From Siphonobacter sp. BAB-5405 (GTDB taxonomy: Bacteria; Bacteroidota; Bacteroidia; Cytophagales; Spirosomataceae), in assembly GCF_002872335.1 (NCBI RefSeq), contig NZ_NJAG01000002.1, forward strand, positions 310,001 through 374,000: DNA of 64,000 nucleotides, given 5' to 3'. Both the position numbers and the translations under genes were made by a program. This document shows positions 24,383 through 36,611 of this stretch, in pieces. The notes under the pieces are model-generated. The model was given only the letters and a program-made list of their open reading frames with translations. It ran no database searches and was not told the DNA's origin. Positions within the stretch are counted from its first letter, which is position 1, and every line of letters starts with the position of its first letter.

Positions 24383-27300
24383 TTAAAAGGTTAGATCAAT
24401 TCCAAACGTCGTGGCTTTCATCACCGGATAGGCCGTTTCCCGATCCGTGTAGCCCATCTCGGGATCGACGTGCTTGATGCGGCTGAAGGTGAGCAGGTTT
24501 TGCGTCGTGAAATACACCCGGGCGGAGCCAATGTGGGCTTTTCCTAACAGCGATTTCGGCAGCGTATACCCGAAATTCAATGTTTTCAGACGCAGGTAGC
24601 TGGCATTGACCATCCAGAAGTCGCTGTCTTTGGTATTGTTGGCATACGGAGCCGGCGTAGACCGGGGATATTTGGCATTTTGACGCTCGGGAGTCCAGCG
24701 ATTGTCTAAGTACTCATAGCCCGTATTGCTGCCGTTGTTCTCGAAAGGAACCGTCAGGAATTGGCGAATATTCAGGCTCGACTTGCCACTACCCTGGAAA
24801 AAGAGGGAGAGGTCAAATCCCTTCCAGTTGATGCTCGGTGTAATACCAAACGTAAGAGCGGGATACACGGGATTTCCAATGACGGTCAAATCAAAATCAA
24901 AATCATTGATGACCCCATCCGGAATGCCATCCGGACCGCTCAGATCCGCGTAGCGAATATCACCCGGATGCAGGGCTCCGAATTGGGTAACGTTGTAGCC
25001 ATCTTTGGCATCAATTACGCCGTCGCCGTTGACATCATCCGACGTCTTGAATAAACCCATTGACTTATACCCGTAGGGTGTACCGAATTGCCGACCCACT
25101 TTAGTCCGGTTGGGGTTACGGGCTTCCGCATCCGTCTGGAATACTTCCAGCATCCGGTTGATGGAATACGTCAGGTTAGCGTTGACCGAAAAGTCGATAT
25201 CCTTACCGATTTTACGACGGGTGCCAATATTCAGCTCGACGCCATCACTGTTCATGCGGCCTTTATTTTCCTGCGACAACGACAAGCCGTATTCAACGGG
25301 CAGGGTTACCTGAGGAGCCAGCAACATGCCCGTTCGGTTTTCGTGGAAGTAGTCAAACTCCACGTTCAGCAGCGAATTCCAGAGATTCAGGTCGAAGCCA
25401 ATATCCGTTTTCGTGGAGATTTCCCAGGTGATGTAAGGGTTAGGCTCGCGGGGAACGGAAGAGGCTTGCACCAGCGTACCATTCCCAAACGCGTACGCTC
25501 CTCCGCGTAAATCATAGCCCGCCTGGTACTGGAAGGGAGAACCCGCCAACATACCCGCTTTCCCCCAGGAACCTCTGATTTTGAATTCATTAATGAATCC
25601 TACATCCTTCAGAAACGACTCCTCGGAAATTCGCCAGGCGGCTGAGAAGGCCGGGAAATATCCCCAGCGTTTGCCCGGAGCAAAGTAGTAGTGACCGTCG
25701 TAACGTCCGGCGGCTTCCAGACTCAGTTTATCCTTGTAGGTATAGCCTAAGCGATACACGAAGCCCAGCTCACTACCCGTCGAAGAGGTTCCGGAGTTAT
25801 CGTAATCCAGTTTGTCGGAACTCCCGAAACTCAACTCATCAATGCCAATGGCAAAGTTGTTGCGTCGGGTCGTCATGGATTCCTGAGTCGTTTTCCGCAT
25901 TTCCACTACCGCCAATCCGGTAATGGCGTGCGAGCCAAACGTACCCGTATAGTTCAAATACCCCTGCGTGGTATAATTGGTACGCCGCGTGTTTTCTAAA
26001 CCGAGCCAGCGGAAAGGCCGTCCCATACCTTCCTGCAACGAAATGGCATCGGTGTAGGTGTACGGTTGGGAGGTCAGGTCGATCTTGTGGTAGACGAAGG
26101 GTACGTGCCAGAGCTTAGTATTTTGCTGCCAGGGATCATAGCTAAATACGCCTTTCACGCTGAGTCCCTTGGCAAGTTGCTGCTCTACGAACAGGGTTCC
26201 GAGTAAGGTATTGGCATTGTTACGGCGATAACCGGGCGAACGGAGTACCCCAATGGGCGTGCTCGCCGACGACTCACCCCACTTGTCGCCTCCCGGATAA
26301 ATCAGGCTTTGCGTCGGAAGAAATTTATAGAAGCTACGGAACAAGTGGCCTGAAGTGGATTCGTCGGCATCTACATCTTTCGTATTTTCAATACTTCCCA
26401 GCAAGGACATCCCAATTTTAGTCGTCCGGGTTGCCGCCATTTCTACGCTCAAATTGTAGTTGTACCGCTTGTAACCCACCGGATCGAAAATCCCCTTCTG
26501 ATCAAAATAACTCAGCCCCGCGTGATAGGTAACGTTGTCCGTACCGCCGCTCAGTTCCAAAATGTGGTTCTGAATGGGAACGTTCTTGTTGAAAGCCTTC
26601 ACAAAGTTGGAGTTCGGATATTTCCAGGGATCTTCTTCGTGTAAACGGTCATAATTGTTCACCAGATTAGGGTCGTTCGGCAGACTCGTTCCTTCCGGAT
26701 TCTGATTCAGATAGGCTTCATTTTGCAAAGCCATGTAATCTTTCGCATTCAGCACGTTCGGTAAATACGTTGGATTCTGGAACCCGTACGAAGAGCTCAG
26801 GCGTACCTGAGGCTTGCCCGATTTACCCCGTTTGGTAGTAATCAGAATTACGCCGTTGGCTCCCCCAATTCCGTACGGAGCTACGGCCGCCGCATCTTTA
26901 AGGATCGTCACGCTTTCAATACTGGCCGGGTCCACCTGACGAATGTTATCCCGCCGTACGCCATCCACCACGACCAGCGGACGGTTATTACCCGTCGTCA
27001 CGATCCCGCGAATGTGAATATCGGGATCGTCCTTGCCGGGCTGACCTCCGTTGGGCCGCATACTGACCCCCGAGACGCGTCCCGCCAGCGACTGCGTAAT
27101 GTTCGGTACCGGTACCTGCACGATGGCATCCCCTTTGATACTACTGATGGAGCCCGTAACGGTAGCTTTTTTCTGCGTACCGTAACCCACCACAACGATC
27201 TCATCGAGTGCTTTGGTATCGGCACTCAGCGTGACGTCCAGTACGGTCGCATTCCCAACGCCCAGTTCTTTCGTCAGGTAGCCGATGTACGAAAACACCA

Positions 27301-27583
27301 GTATATCCTCATCCTGTACTCCTTCTATGCTATAAACGCCGTCCGCATTTGTGGATGTGCCTTTAACGGTACCCTTGATGGATACGTTCACGCCGGGTAA
27401 GGGCTGCCCCTGCTCGTCCTTGATTACGCCCGTTAGCCGCTTCGCGACTGGTTTGATAGCGATCAAAGGCTGAGTAATCCGTTCTTCGGTCTCTACCACG
27501 GCCCAGGCCGACATCGGTAATGAACAAAGCGTCAATACGTGTAAAAATGACACTTTTAAGAATGGAAATAGTTTTTCTTTCAT
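24383..27583 (-). CDS. SusC/RagA TonB-linked outer membrane transporter
   Basis: 1066 aa from the ATG at 27583, where the signal peptide MKEKLFPFLKVSFLHVLTLC begins; the longer open frame to 27724 is not needed. A carboxypeptidase D-like repeat (LTGVIKDEQGQPLPGVNVSI) is followed by the TonB-box/plug region (DEIVVVGYGTQKKATVTGSI) and GGANGVILITTKRGKSGKP, then a long beta-barrel with the C-terminal aromatic residue (GIDLTF). It imports glycan fragments in a TonB-dependent way together with SusD. First gene of a three-gene minus-strand operon with a promoter candidate about 330 bp upstream. Confidence 0.94.
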   Translation of the reverse strand: MKEKLFPFLKVSFLHVLTLCSLPMSAWAVVETEERITQPLIAIKPVAKRLTGVIKDEQGQPLPGVNVSIKGTVKGTSTNADGVYSIEGVQDEDILVFSYIGYLTKELGVGNATVLDVTLSADTKALDEIVVVGYGTQKKATVTGSISSIKGDAIVQVPVPNITQSLAGRVSGVSMRPNGGQPGKDDPDIHIRGIVTTGNNRPLVVVDGVRRDNIRQVDPASIESVTILKDAAAVAPYGIGGANGVILITTKRGKSGKPQVRLSSSYGFQNPTYLPNVLNAKDYMALQNEAYLNQNPEGTSLPNDPNLVNNYDRLHEEDPWKYPNSNFVKAFNKNVPIQNHILELSGGTDNVTYHAGLSYFDQKGIFDPVGYKRYNYNLSVEMAATRTTKIGMSLLGSIENTKDVDADESTSGHLFRSFYKFLPTQSLIYPGGDKWGESSASTPIGVLRSPGYRRNNANTLLGTLFVEQQLAKGLSVKGVFSYDPWQQNTKLWHVPFVYHKIDLTSQPYTYTDAISLQEGMGRPFRWLGLENTRRTNYTTQGYLNYTGTFGSHAITGLAVVEMRKTTQESMTTRRNNFAIGIDELSFGSSDKLDYDNSGTSSTGSELGFVYRLGYTYKDKLSLEAAGRYDGHYYFAPGKRWGYFPAFSAAWRISEESFLKDVGFINEFKIRGSWGKAGMLAGSPFQYQAGYDLRGGAYAFGNGTLVQASSVPREPNPYITWEISTKTDIGFDLNLWNSLLNVEFDYFHENRTGMLLAPQVTLPVEYGLSLSQENKGRMNSDGVELNIGTRRKIGKDIDFSVNANLTYSINRMLEVFQTDAEARNPNRTKVGRQFGTPYGYKSMGLFKTSDDVNGDGVIDAKDGYNVTQFGALHPGDIRYADLSGPDGIPDGVINDFDFDLTVIGNPVYPALTFGITPSINWKGFDLSLFFQGSGKSSLNIRQFLTVPFENNGSNTGYEYLDNRWTPERQNAKYPRSTPAPYANNTKDSDFWMVNASYLRLKTLNFGYTLPKSLLGKAHIGSARVYFTTQNLLTFSRIKHVDPEMGYTDRETAYPVMKATTFGIDLTF

Positions 27584-28617
27584 GTGTTTAGCGTTAAAAC
27601 CATTGGCTGAAAAAATTGGAAATAGGATCCCTGGGAGGCTATGAAGGAAGCATAGTCTCAGTGTAATAATCGGAAGGATGGAACGCACGATTGGATGGTT
27701 AGGACCCAACAATACCAGTCCCATCTCCGGTTGGAAGATGAATAGAGATGCCTAGTGGTAAAGGATAAATTGGTTTTAGAGATTAATGGGTAATCTGTTA
27801 GGAGAAACTATTTGATAGAGGTTATAGGTGGATAATTTTCATAGTATGGCCTCCTTGCCGCGGTTCAAGGATCATAGGGAAGATTCAATTTTTCATTGCC
27901 ATAATACAATAGCAAATCTATTAAAGTTTTTTAAAGCGTCAACAAGACACTTAAAAAAATTAGACGTTAATTCGTAAAAATTTTAATCGGTATCAGGCAT
28001 GCCCGTACGAACCTTAGATTCCAGCTAATGAGACCACTTTTTCATTTTTCAGGGTTGAGTTATCTGGGCTCGGCTGGAGTAGTGATCTGTACTATTTTAT
28101 TGAATAATGATACTAAAATCTGACGTATAAAGCAGGGAGGTATACCCGTTTGACGATCTTGGAACAGCAGTAAAAGCTATTTCTTCGGACCATCAGCCGC
28201 TCATTCCCATACCAGCCAACAAGAAGGGTTAACCGTGGTTAGCCTGTACGAAACAGCCAACCTGATATCCCTTCGTCTTAACCTGAGCTTTCGATGAATT
28301 ATGCGGTACAGACCTCTAGTGACTTTATCCCCTGTATCCGCGTTTGGGCCAATACGTCAGCGGCTTCCCTTTTCCGGGTTAGTAGCGAAAAAAATCCGCT
28401 CCGTGGGGCAGGAAATGGACTGGTTCGAGTAAGGATGGGTTGCGAAAACGCGGGACCCTATACGGCATATACGATTCATCGACCCGAATTAGGGTAGTAC
28501 GGTGAGCGTTGGCGTTGTTAGTTCCAAAACCGAAAAGTTTTGTCTAGCGAAGTGAGCCTCTACACTTCAGTCGTGGCACCAAGTCTTTTAGATTGAAATT
28601 CATAAACGTTAAACCAT
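27584..28617. other. 1-kb intergenic region between divergent operons
   Basis: Contains a well-spaced promoter for the SusC operon at 27913-27942 and its roughly 320-nt leader. On the plus strand a 31-codon frame at 28028-28123 encodes a short hydrophobic peptide (GLSYLGSAGVVICTILLNN), and a 67-codon frame at 28294-28497 resembles nothing I know. Neither has convincing gene features. No repeat of the two families described here occurs in it. Confidence 0.45.
27913..27942 (-). promoter_or_regulatory. Promoter of the SusC-SusD-ThuA operon
   Basis: On the minus strand, TTG (27942-27940), exactly 19 nt, then TAGATTTG (27920-27913). Both elements and their spacing fit the Bacteroidota -33/-7 consensus. 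Transcription would start near 27906, giving a leader of about 320 nt. Confidence 0.6.
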
Positions 28618-29670
28618 ATGCAACGCGTCTTTAAACCCCTGGCTCTGGCGGCCTGGATGGCAGCTAGCCTCACCAGCTTTGCTCAGACTAATGGTGGTAA
28701 AAACCCGATTTCCCAACCCCTCGTATCGCACATCTATACGGCAGATCCTTCCGCTCACGTCTTCAACGGAAAAATTTATATTTATCCTTCGCACGATATT
28801 GACGCGGAAAACGTCAAGAGAGACGACGACGGCGGGCACTTTGCCATGCGGGATTACCATGTGCTATCCATGGATAAAATCGGAGGTCCCGTCAAAGACC
28901 ACGGCGTTGCTCTGGATCTTAAAGACGTTCCCTGGGCGGGCCGTCAGCTTTGGGCTCCGGATGTAGCCTATAAAAACGGTACGTATTACCTCTATTTCCC
29001 GGCGAAAGACAAACAGGATATTTTCCGCATCGGTGTGGCAACCAGCAAAAGTCCCACGGGTCCGTTCAAGGCTGAACCGGAGCCGATTAAGGGTACATAC
29101 AGCATTGATCCGACGGTTTTTCAGGATACGGATGGGCAGGCGTATCTGTACTTCGGAGGCATCTGGGGTGGTCAGTTACAACGCTGGGATGCCAACAAAT
29201 ATCATCCGGACGGAGCCCTGAAGAAACCGGAAGAAGTAGCGTACCTCCCCCGCGTTGTTCGTCTGAATCAGGATATGAAGACACTCGCCGAGCCCGTTCG
29301 GGAGGTTCAGCTGCTGGACAAAAACGGAAAACCATTCCTGGAAAAAGATAGCGATAAACGCTTTTTCGAAGGGGCCTGGTTGCATCGGTACCAGGGCAAG
29401 TACTACTTCTCCTACTCCACCGGCGATACGCATAACCTGTGTTACGCCATCAGTGATAGTCCGTATGGCCCTTTCACGTACCAGGGGATTATACTGAAAC
29501 CCGTACTGGGCTGGACGACTCACCATTCCATCGTGGAAGTAAATAAAAAATGGTACCTGTTCTACCACGACGTACAGCTCTCCGGCAAAACGCACCTTCG
29601 CAACGTGAAAGTGACGGAGCTGAAGTATAATCCGGACGGAACGATCCAAACCATTGATGCGTACAAGTAA
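28618..29670 (+). CDS. Glycoside hydrolase family 43 enzyme (xylosidase/arabinofuranosidase type)
   Basis: 350 aa with a signal peptide ending near TSFAQ. The five-bladed GH43 propeller shows the general base Asp in YTADPSAHV, the pKa-modulating Asp in SIDPTVFQDTDG and the acid Glu in FFEGAWLHR. YPSHDIDAENV and GTYYLYFPAKDK are also typical. It probably removes xylose or arabinose from xylan oligomers in the periplasm. It is first in a plus-strand unit with a GH10 xylanase (57 bp later) and an SGNH esterase (73 bp later) ended by a strong terminator. Subfamily activity cannot be fixed from sequence alone. Confidence 0.9.
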   Translation: MQRVFKPLALAAWMAASLTSFAQTNGGKNPISQPLVSHIYTADPSAHVFNGKIYIYPSHDIDAENVKRDDDGGHFAMRDYHVLSMDKIGGPVKDHGVALDLKDVPWAGRQLWAPDVAYKNGTYYLYFPAKDKQDIFRIGVATSKSPTGPFKAEPEPIKGTYSIDPTVFQDTDGQAYLYFGGIWGGQLQRWDANKYHPDGALKKPEEVAYLPRVVRLNQDMKTLAEPVREVQLLDKNGKPFLEKDSDKRFFEGAWLHRYQGKYYFSYSTGDTHNLCYAISDSPYGPFTYQGIILKPVLGWTTHHSIVEVNKKWYLFYHDVQLSGKTHLRNVKVTELKYNPDGTIQTIDAYK

Positions 29671-29726
29671 AGTTTTCGTGTGTACAGACTATTAATTGGC
29701 AGTTCACCTCTAAATCCTGTTAAATT

Positions 29727-30785
29727 ATGCGTAAACGCTCACTGCTAGTCCTGCTACTGACGACGGCTTTGGTAGCTCCGGAAAAGGGTTTAAAAGATTA
29801 CTATAAAGATTATTTCCCGATTGGGGTGGCCGTTAACCCCCGCATGGTTCAGCCGGGACCCGAAGCCGATCTGATCAAAGCCCAGTTTAACAGCATGACG
29901 CCGGAAAATGCCATGAAAATGGGCCCCATTCACCCGGAAGAAAATCGCTACAACTGGGCCGATGCCGATGCGATTGCGGACTTTGCTCAGCAAAACAATA
30001 TCAAACTACGCGGTCATACGCTCTGCTGGCATAACCAGACGCCCCGCTGGCTCTTTACCGATGCCGAAGGAAAAACCGTTAGTCGCGAGGTATTGCTGGC
30101 CCGACTCAAGCGGCATATTACCGATGTCATGGGCCGGTACAAAGGGAAGATTTACGCCTGGGATGTAGTCAATGAAGCCGTTCCGGATACGGGGACAAGC
30201 CTGTATCGGAAATCGAAGTTTTATGAGATCATCGGCGAAGACTACATCGAAAAAGCCTTCGAATACGCCCACGAAGCCGACCCTACCGCTCAGCTCTTCT
30301 ACAATGATTACAACACCGAAAATGCCAGCAAACGGGAGCGTATTTACCAGATTCTGAAAAAACTAACGGATAAAAAAATCCCTATTCACGGTGTGGGTTT
30401 GCAGGGCCACTGGTCGATTTACGAACCGACGGCTCAGGAGCTTCAGGCGTCTATTGACAAGTTTGCCGGTCTGGGCCTGAAAGTGCAGATTACCGAACTG
30501 GACCTGTCGGTGTACCCCAAAGAACACGAACGCCGCCAGCGGCGGGAAACGGACAAAAGCGAGTTCACCGAGACCATGCGTGAAAAGCAGGTGGCTCAGT
30601 ACAAAATGATTTTTGACGTATTCCGGAAAAATCGGGATAAGCTGACGGGGATTACCTTCTGGAATCTATCGGATCGCTACTCCTGGCTGGACAATTTTCC
30701 CGTTCCCGGTCGAAAAGACTATCCGCTACTCTTCGATGAAAAGGGCCAACCCAAGAAAGCCTACGAAGGAGTCGTGAAGTTTTAG
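29727..30785 (+). CDS. GH10 endo-1,4-beta-xylanase
   Basis: 352 aa, with a short N-terminal signal-like segment then a single GH10 TIM barrel. Hallmarks: NSMTPENAMKM, RGHTLCWHNQTPRWLF, catalytic acid/base Glu150 in WDVVNEA, FYNDYN, GVGLQGHW, nucleophile Glu257 in QITELDL, and ITFWNLSDRYSWLDNF. It cleaves internal beta-1,4-xylosyl bonds and is the clearest indicator that this locus targets xylan. There is no carbohydrate-binding module, and the predicted location is periplasm or cell surface. Middle gene of the GH43-GH10-esterase unit. Confidence 0.95.
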   Translation: MRKRSLLVLLLTTALVAPEKGLKDYYKDYFPIGVAVNPRMVQPGPEADLIKAQFNSMTPENAMKMGPIHPEENRYNWADADAIADFAQQNNIKLRGHTLCWHNQTPRWLFTDAEGKTVSREVLLARLKRHITDVMGRYKGKIYAWDVVNEAVPDTGTSLYRKSKFYEIIGEDYIEKAFEYAHEADPTAQLFYNDYNTENASKRERIYQILKKLTDKKIPIHGVGLQGHWSIYEPTAQELQASIDKFAGLGLKVQITELDLSVYPKEHERRQRRETDKSEFTETMREKQVAQYKMIFDVFRKNRDKLTGITFWNLSDRYSWLDNFPVPGRKDYPLLFDEKGQPKKAYEGVVKF

Positions 30786-30858
30786 GTTTTCTTACCTCCA
30801 CCATACCCCGAAAAAGGCTGCATCCCGTGGCCTTTTTCACCTAATACCTAAACATCCG

Positions 30859-32772
30859 ATGCGAAAAATTCCTTTCCTTTTTTTTGTTCTACTCAGTGTA
30901 GTGGCTTCCGCTCAGGTTCGCCTGCCTAAGTTCATTAGTGATGGTATGGTCCTCCAGCGAGATACGCCATTGAAGATTTGGGGCTGGGCCAAACCCGGCG
31001 AAAAAGTAACCGTACGCTTCAAAAACAAGACCTACAAAGCGACGACCCCAAGCGATGGAAAATGGCAGGTTACCTTACCCGCCCTACCCGCTGGCGGTCC
31101 TTTTCAGATGGAGATTGCCGGCAGTAACCGGATTAGCATTCAGGATATTCTGTTGGGAGACGTCTGGTTTTGCAGCGGTCAGAGTAACATGGTACATCAG
31201 CTGAACATTCACGATGTCACCTATGCGGAGGAAATCAGAACGGCCAACTACCCCAAAATCCGGCAGTTCTGGGTGCCCACGCTATCCAACCTGCAAAGCC
31301 CTCAGGCCGAGTTACCGCAGGGCCAGTGGAAAGCCGCCGTGGGTGAAGATGTGCGGCCCTTTTCGGCGGTCGCCTATTTTTTCGCAAAAACGCTGTATCA
31401 ACGGTATAAAGTCCCCATCGGCATCATCAACGCCAGCGTGGGTGGCACACCCATCGAAGCCTGGATGAGTGAGGAAGGCCTTCGAAACTTTCCCGATGCA
31501 ATCGCGACGCTGCAAAAAAATAAAGACACGGCCTACGTACAAAGTCTGAGGCGGAGAGTTACGGTCCCCAAAGTCCCAATCGATGCCGGTATGGAAGCCA
31601 CGCCAAAGTGGTACGAAACCAATGATCCCTCCAAGGGCTGGCGATCTATCAACGTACCCGGCTACTGGGAAGACCAGGGAATTAGGGATCTAAACGGTGT
31701 TGTCTGGTACCGCCGGGAACTGGAAATCCCAGCATCAATGGCGGGGAAAGCCGCCAAGGTTTTTCTGGGTCGGATTGTGGATGCGGATGAACTCTACATC
31801 AACGGAACCCTCATTGGCAAAACAACCTATCAGTACCCGCAGCGACGCTATCCCGTTCCCGCGAACGTACTGAAGGCAGGAAAAAACAGTATCGTAGTTC
31901 GGGTGACGAATACGGCGGGAAAAGGCGGTTTCGTGCCGGACAAACCCTACTGCCTTTTCGCCGGAACCGATACGGTAGATTTGAAAGGAACCTGGCAGTA
32001 TAAAGTTGGTTCCGTGTTTAAACCCCTGCCTCGGGGCGAGTTTCAGGCGGGCCTAAATCCCAATAATCAGCCGGCGGCTTTGTTTAATGCCATGGTAGCT
32101 CCCATTCTTCCGTACGCAATCAAGGGTTTTTGCTGGTATCAGGGAGAAACCAATGCCGGACAATCGCAGCTGTATGCCCAACTGTTGCCCGCCCTGATTC
32201 AGGACTGGCGGCGGCTCTGGCAGCAGGAATCCCTGCCCTTTTTGTACGTACAGCTACCCGGGTACATGGATTACCAATATTTACCCGCCGAGAGTAACTG
32301 GGCCTCCATGCGAGAGGCTCAGCTGAAAACGCTTTCGGTACCCCATACGGCGATGGCGGTGGCGATTGACTTGGGGGAATGGAATGACATTCACCCCGAT
32401 AACAAAAAAGACGTGGGCGAACGACTGGCCCAAACGGCCCTGAACCTGGTTTACCACGAGAATATTGTTGCTTCCGGACCGCTATTTCAGTCGGCTACGA
32501 TACAGGGCAATAAAATAAACCTCAGCTTTACGAATGTCGGCAGTGGATTACAGGCCATCGATGGCGAGCCTCTGGGTGACTTCGCCATTGCGGGCAGTGA
32601 TAAGAAATTTGTCTGGGCCCAGGCCCGGATTGAGGGCGACAAAGTAGTCGTCTGGAGTGATGAAGTGCCTAATCCCCAGTACGTGCGTTACGCCTGGGCG
32701 GACAATCCAGTTCATGCGAATCTTTACAACAAAGAAGGCTTACCCGCCTCTCCGTTCCGAACGGACCAGTAA
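30859..32772 (+). CDS. SGNH-type sialate O-acetylesterase-like acetylesterase
   Basis: 637 aa with a signal peptide (SVVASAQ). The SGNH nucleophile block is GDVWFCSGQSNM (Ser near residue 113), and the catalytic Asp/His pair is in NDIHPDNKK. A beta-sandwich insertion (about 255-395; VWYRRELEIPASMAG, YINGTLIGKTTYQYPQRRYP) splits the hydrolase domain, as in the 9-O-acetylesterase-like proteins of plant-polysaccharide loci, some of which deacetylate xylan. Next to GH10 and GH43, acetyl-xylan is the likely substrate, not sialic acid. A strong terminator follows 15 bp after the stop. Confidence 0.85.
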   Translation: MRKIPFLFFVLLSVVASAQVRLPKFISDGMVLQRDTPLKIWGWAKPGEKVTVRFKNKTYKATTPSDGKWQVTLPALPAGGPFQMEIAGSNRISIQDILLGDVWFCSGQSNMVHQLNIHDVTYAEEIRTANYPKIRQFWVPTLSNLQSPQAELPQGQWKAAVGEDVRPFSAVAYFFAKTLYQRYKVPIGIINASVGGTPIEAWMSEEGLRNFPDAIATLQKNKDTAYVQSLRRRVTVPKVPIDAGMEATPKWYETNDPSKGWRSINVPGYWEDQGIRDLNGVVWYRRELEIPASMAGKAAKVFLGRIVDADELYINGTLIGKTTYQYPQRRYPVPANVLKAGKNSIVVRVTNTAGKGGFVPDKPYCLFAGTDTVDLKGTWQYKVGSVFKPLPRGEFQAGLNPNNQPAALFNAMVAPILPYAIKGFCWYQGETNAGQSQLYAQLLPALIQDWRRLWQQESLPFLYVQLPGYMDYQYLPAESNWASMREAQLKTLSVPHTAMAVAIDLGEWNDIHPDNKKDVGERLAQTALNLVYHENIVASGPLFQSATIQGNKINLSFTNVGSGLQAIDGEPLGDFAIAGSDKKFVWAQARIEGDKVVVWSDEVPNPQYVRYAWADNPVHANLYNKEGLPASPFRTDQ

Positions 32773-32786
32773 GGCGGATGATGAAC

Positions 32787-32818
32787 AAAAAAATCCACCC
32801 AGGCGGGTGGATTTTTTT
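32787..32818 (+). terminator. Intrinsic terminator of the GH43-GH10-esterase unit
   Basis: 14-bp stem (32787-32800 / 32805-32818) with a 4-nt loop. The right arm ends in seven Ts and the left arm starts with seven As, so it can terminate on both strands. Confidence 0.9.
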
Positions 32819-32888
32819 ATTTCCCCTGTTTAACGCCAGCCTATCAGCCGTCGAAAACAGAGATTTGCGGGGTTAGATGGGCAGCACT

Positions 32889-34823
<1,935 letters not shown>

Positions 34824-34922
34824 TTATAGATCGTTTAATTAGGTCGTTTGAACAGATGGAGTTTCGTGCCGTAAGCATGGCCAATAGCTTATCTTTATGC
34901 CATAAGCTTCACTCTATAAGAG

Positions 34923-35270
34923 CGTTATTCACCTAGACGGGGTTTGATTCTCCTTACTAGCTGGCTAGTAGCCCTTGAGCCTCTCCGTAACTGCCTAGCT
35001 TAGCTCAGGCCTACCGCATTGCCCGCGAGGCAGGTTACTCCGTTGCTCAAGGGCGGGAGAGGTTTTCATTTTCTGACGGTAATTATTGGTTAGTTGTTGG
35101 AATACAACAGAAAGACGACATGGACGACTTAAATCCAGGCCCCGTCCTATCGCGAAAAACCGCCTTTTTCATCCGCAATGCGGTGGCCCAGTGCAGGATG
35201 AAAAGAGCGGCGGGCGTGCCGGCATGGAATGCATATGGACTAAATAACCAGCCGTGCTTGTGGGACGAAA
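34923..35270 (-). repeat. Variable-hairpin intergenic repeat, copy 3 (with second hairpin module)
   Basis: Minus-strand copy. In its sense orientation: TTTCGTCCC, TTTAGTCCATAT, CATTCCATG, ACGCCCGCCGCT, hairpin stem TTTTCATCC/GGATGAAAA (plus-strand 35166-35174 and 35196-35204), AGGCGG, GATAGGACGGG, GGATTTAAGTCGTCCA. A second module follows, with stem GCCCTTGAGC / GCTCAAGGGC and the inner GCAATGCGGT segment, ending in AAACCCCGTCTAGGTGAATA. It lies between the two-domain esterase and a single-domain CE1-like gene. Confidence 0.8.
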
Positions 35271-35320
35271 TACTGACACTGTGATACTAGTTATTGGTTC
35301 TTGGAAAATCTTTATAAACA

Positions 35321-35363
35321 ATGCCTATGGACTAAATGACCAGTCGTCTCAGCGGGACGAAAA
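35321..35363 (-). repeat. Solo 5' module of the variable-hairpin repeat
   Basis: On the minus strand this reads TTTTCGTCCCGCTGAGAC, CTGGTCATTTAGTCC, ATAGGCAT: the first about 43 nt of the repeat family without the hairpin modules. It lies 50 bp beyond copy 3 in the same orientation, so it is a partial duplication or a remnant of another copy. Confidence 0.65.
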
Positions 35364-35380
35364 CTCTTCCTGTTACTAGA

Positions 35381-35413
35381 ATCCTTCGCAAAACTAGTGG
35401 CTTTGCGAAGGAT
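35381..35413 (-). terminator. Hairpin after the 369-aa CE1-like esterase gene
   Basis: Perfect 12-bp stem (35381-35392 / 35402-35413), 9-nt loop, 7 bp after the stop codon. There is no T-run on the minus strand. Confidence 0.55.
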
Positions 35414-35420
35414 CAGTGGA

Positions 35421-36557
<1,137 letters not shown>

Positions 36558-36611
36558 TTATACAAAAAACTTCCCTGGCTACCTGGTTCCGTATCAGAAA
36601 CAAGGGAGGAT

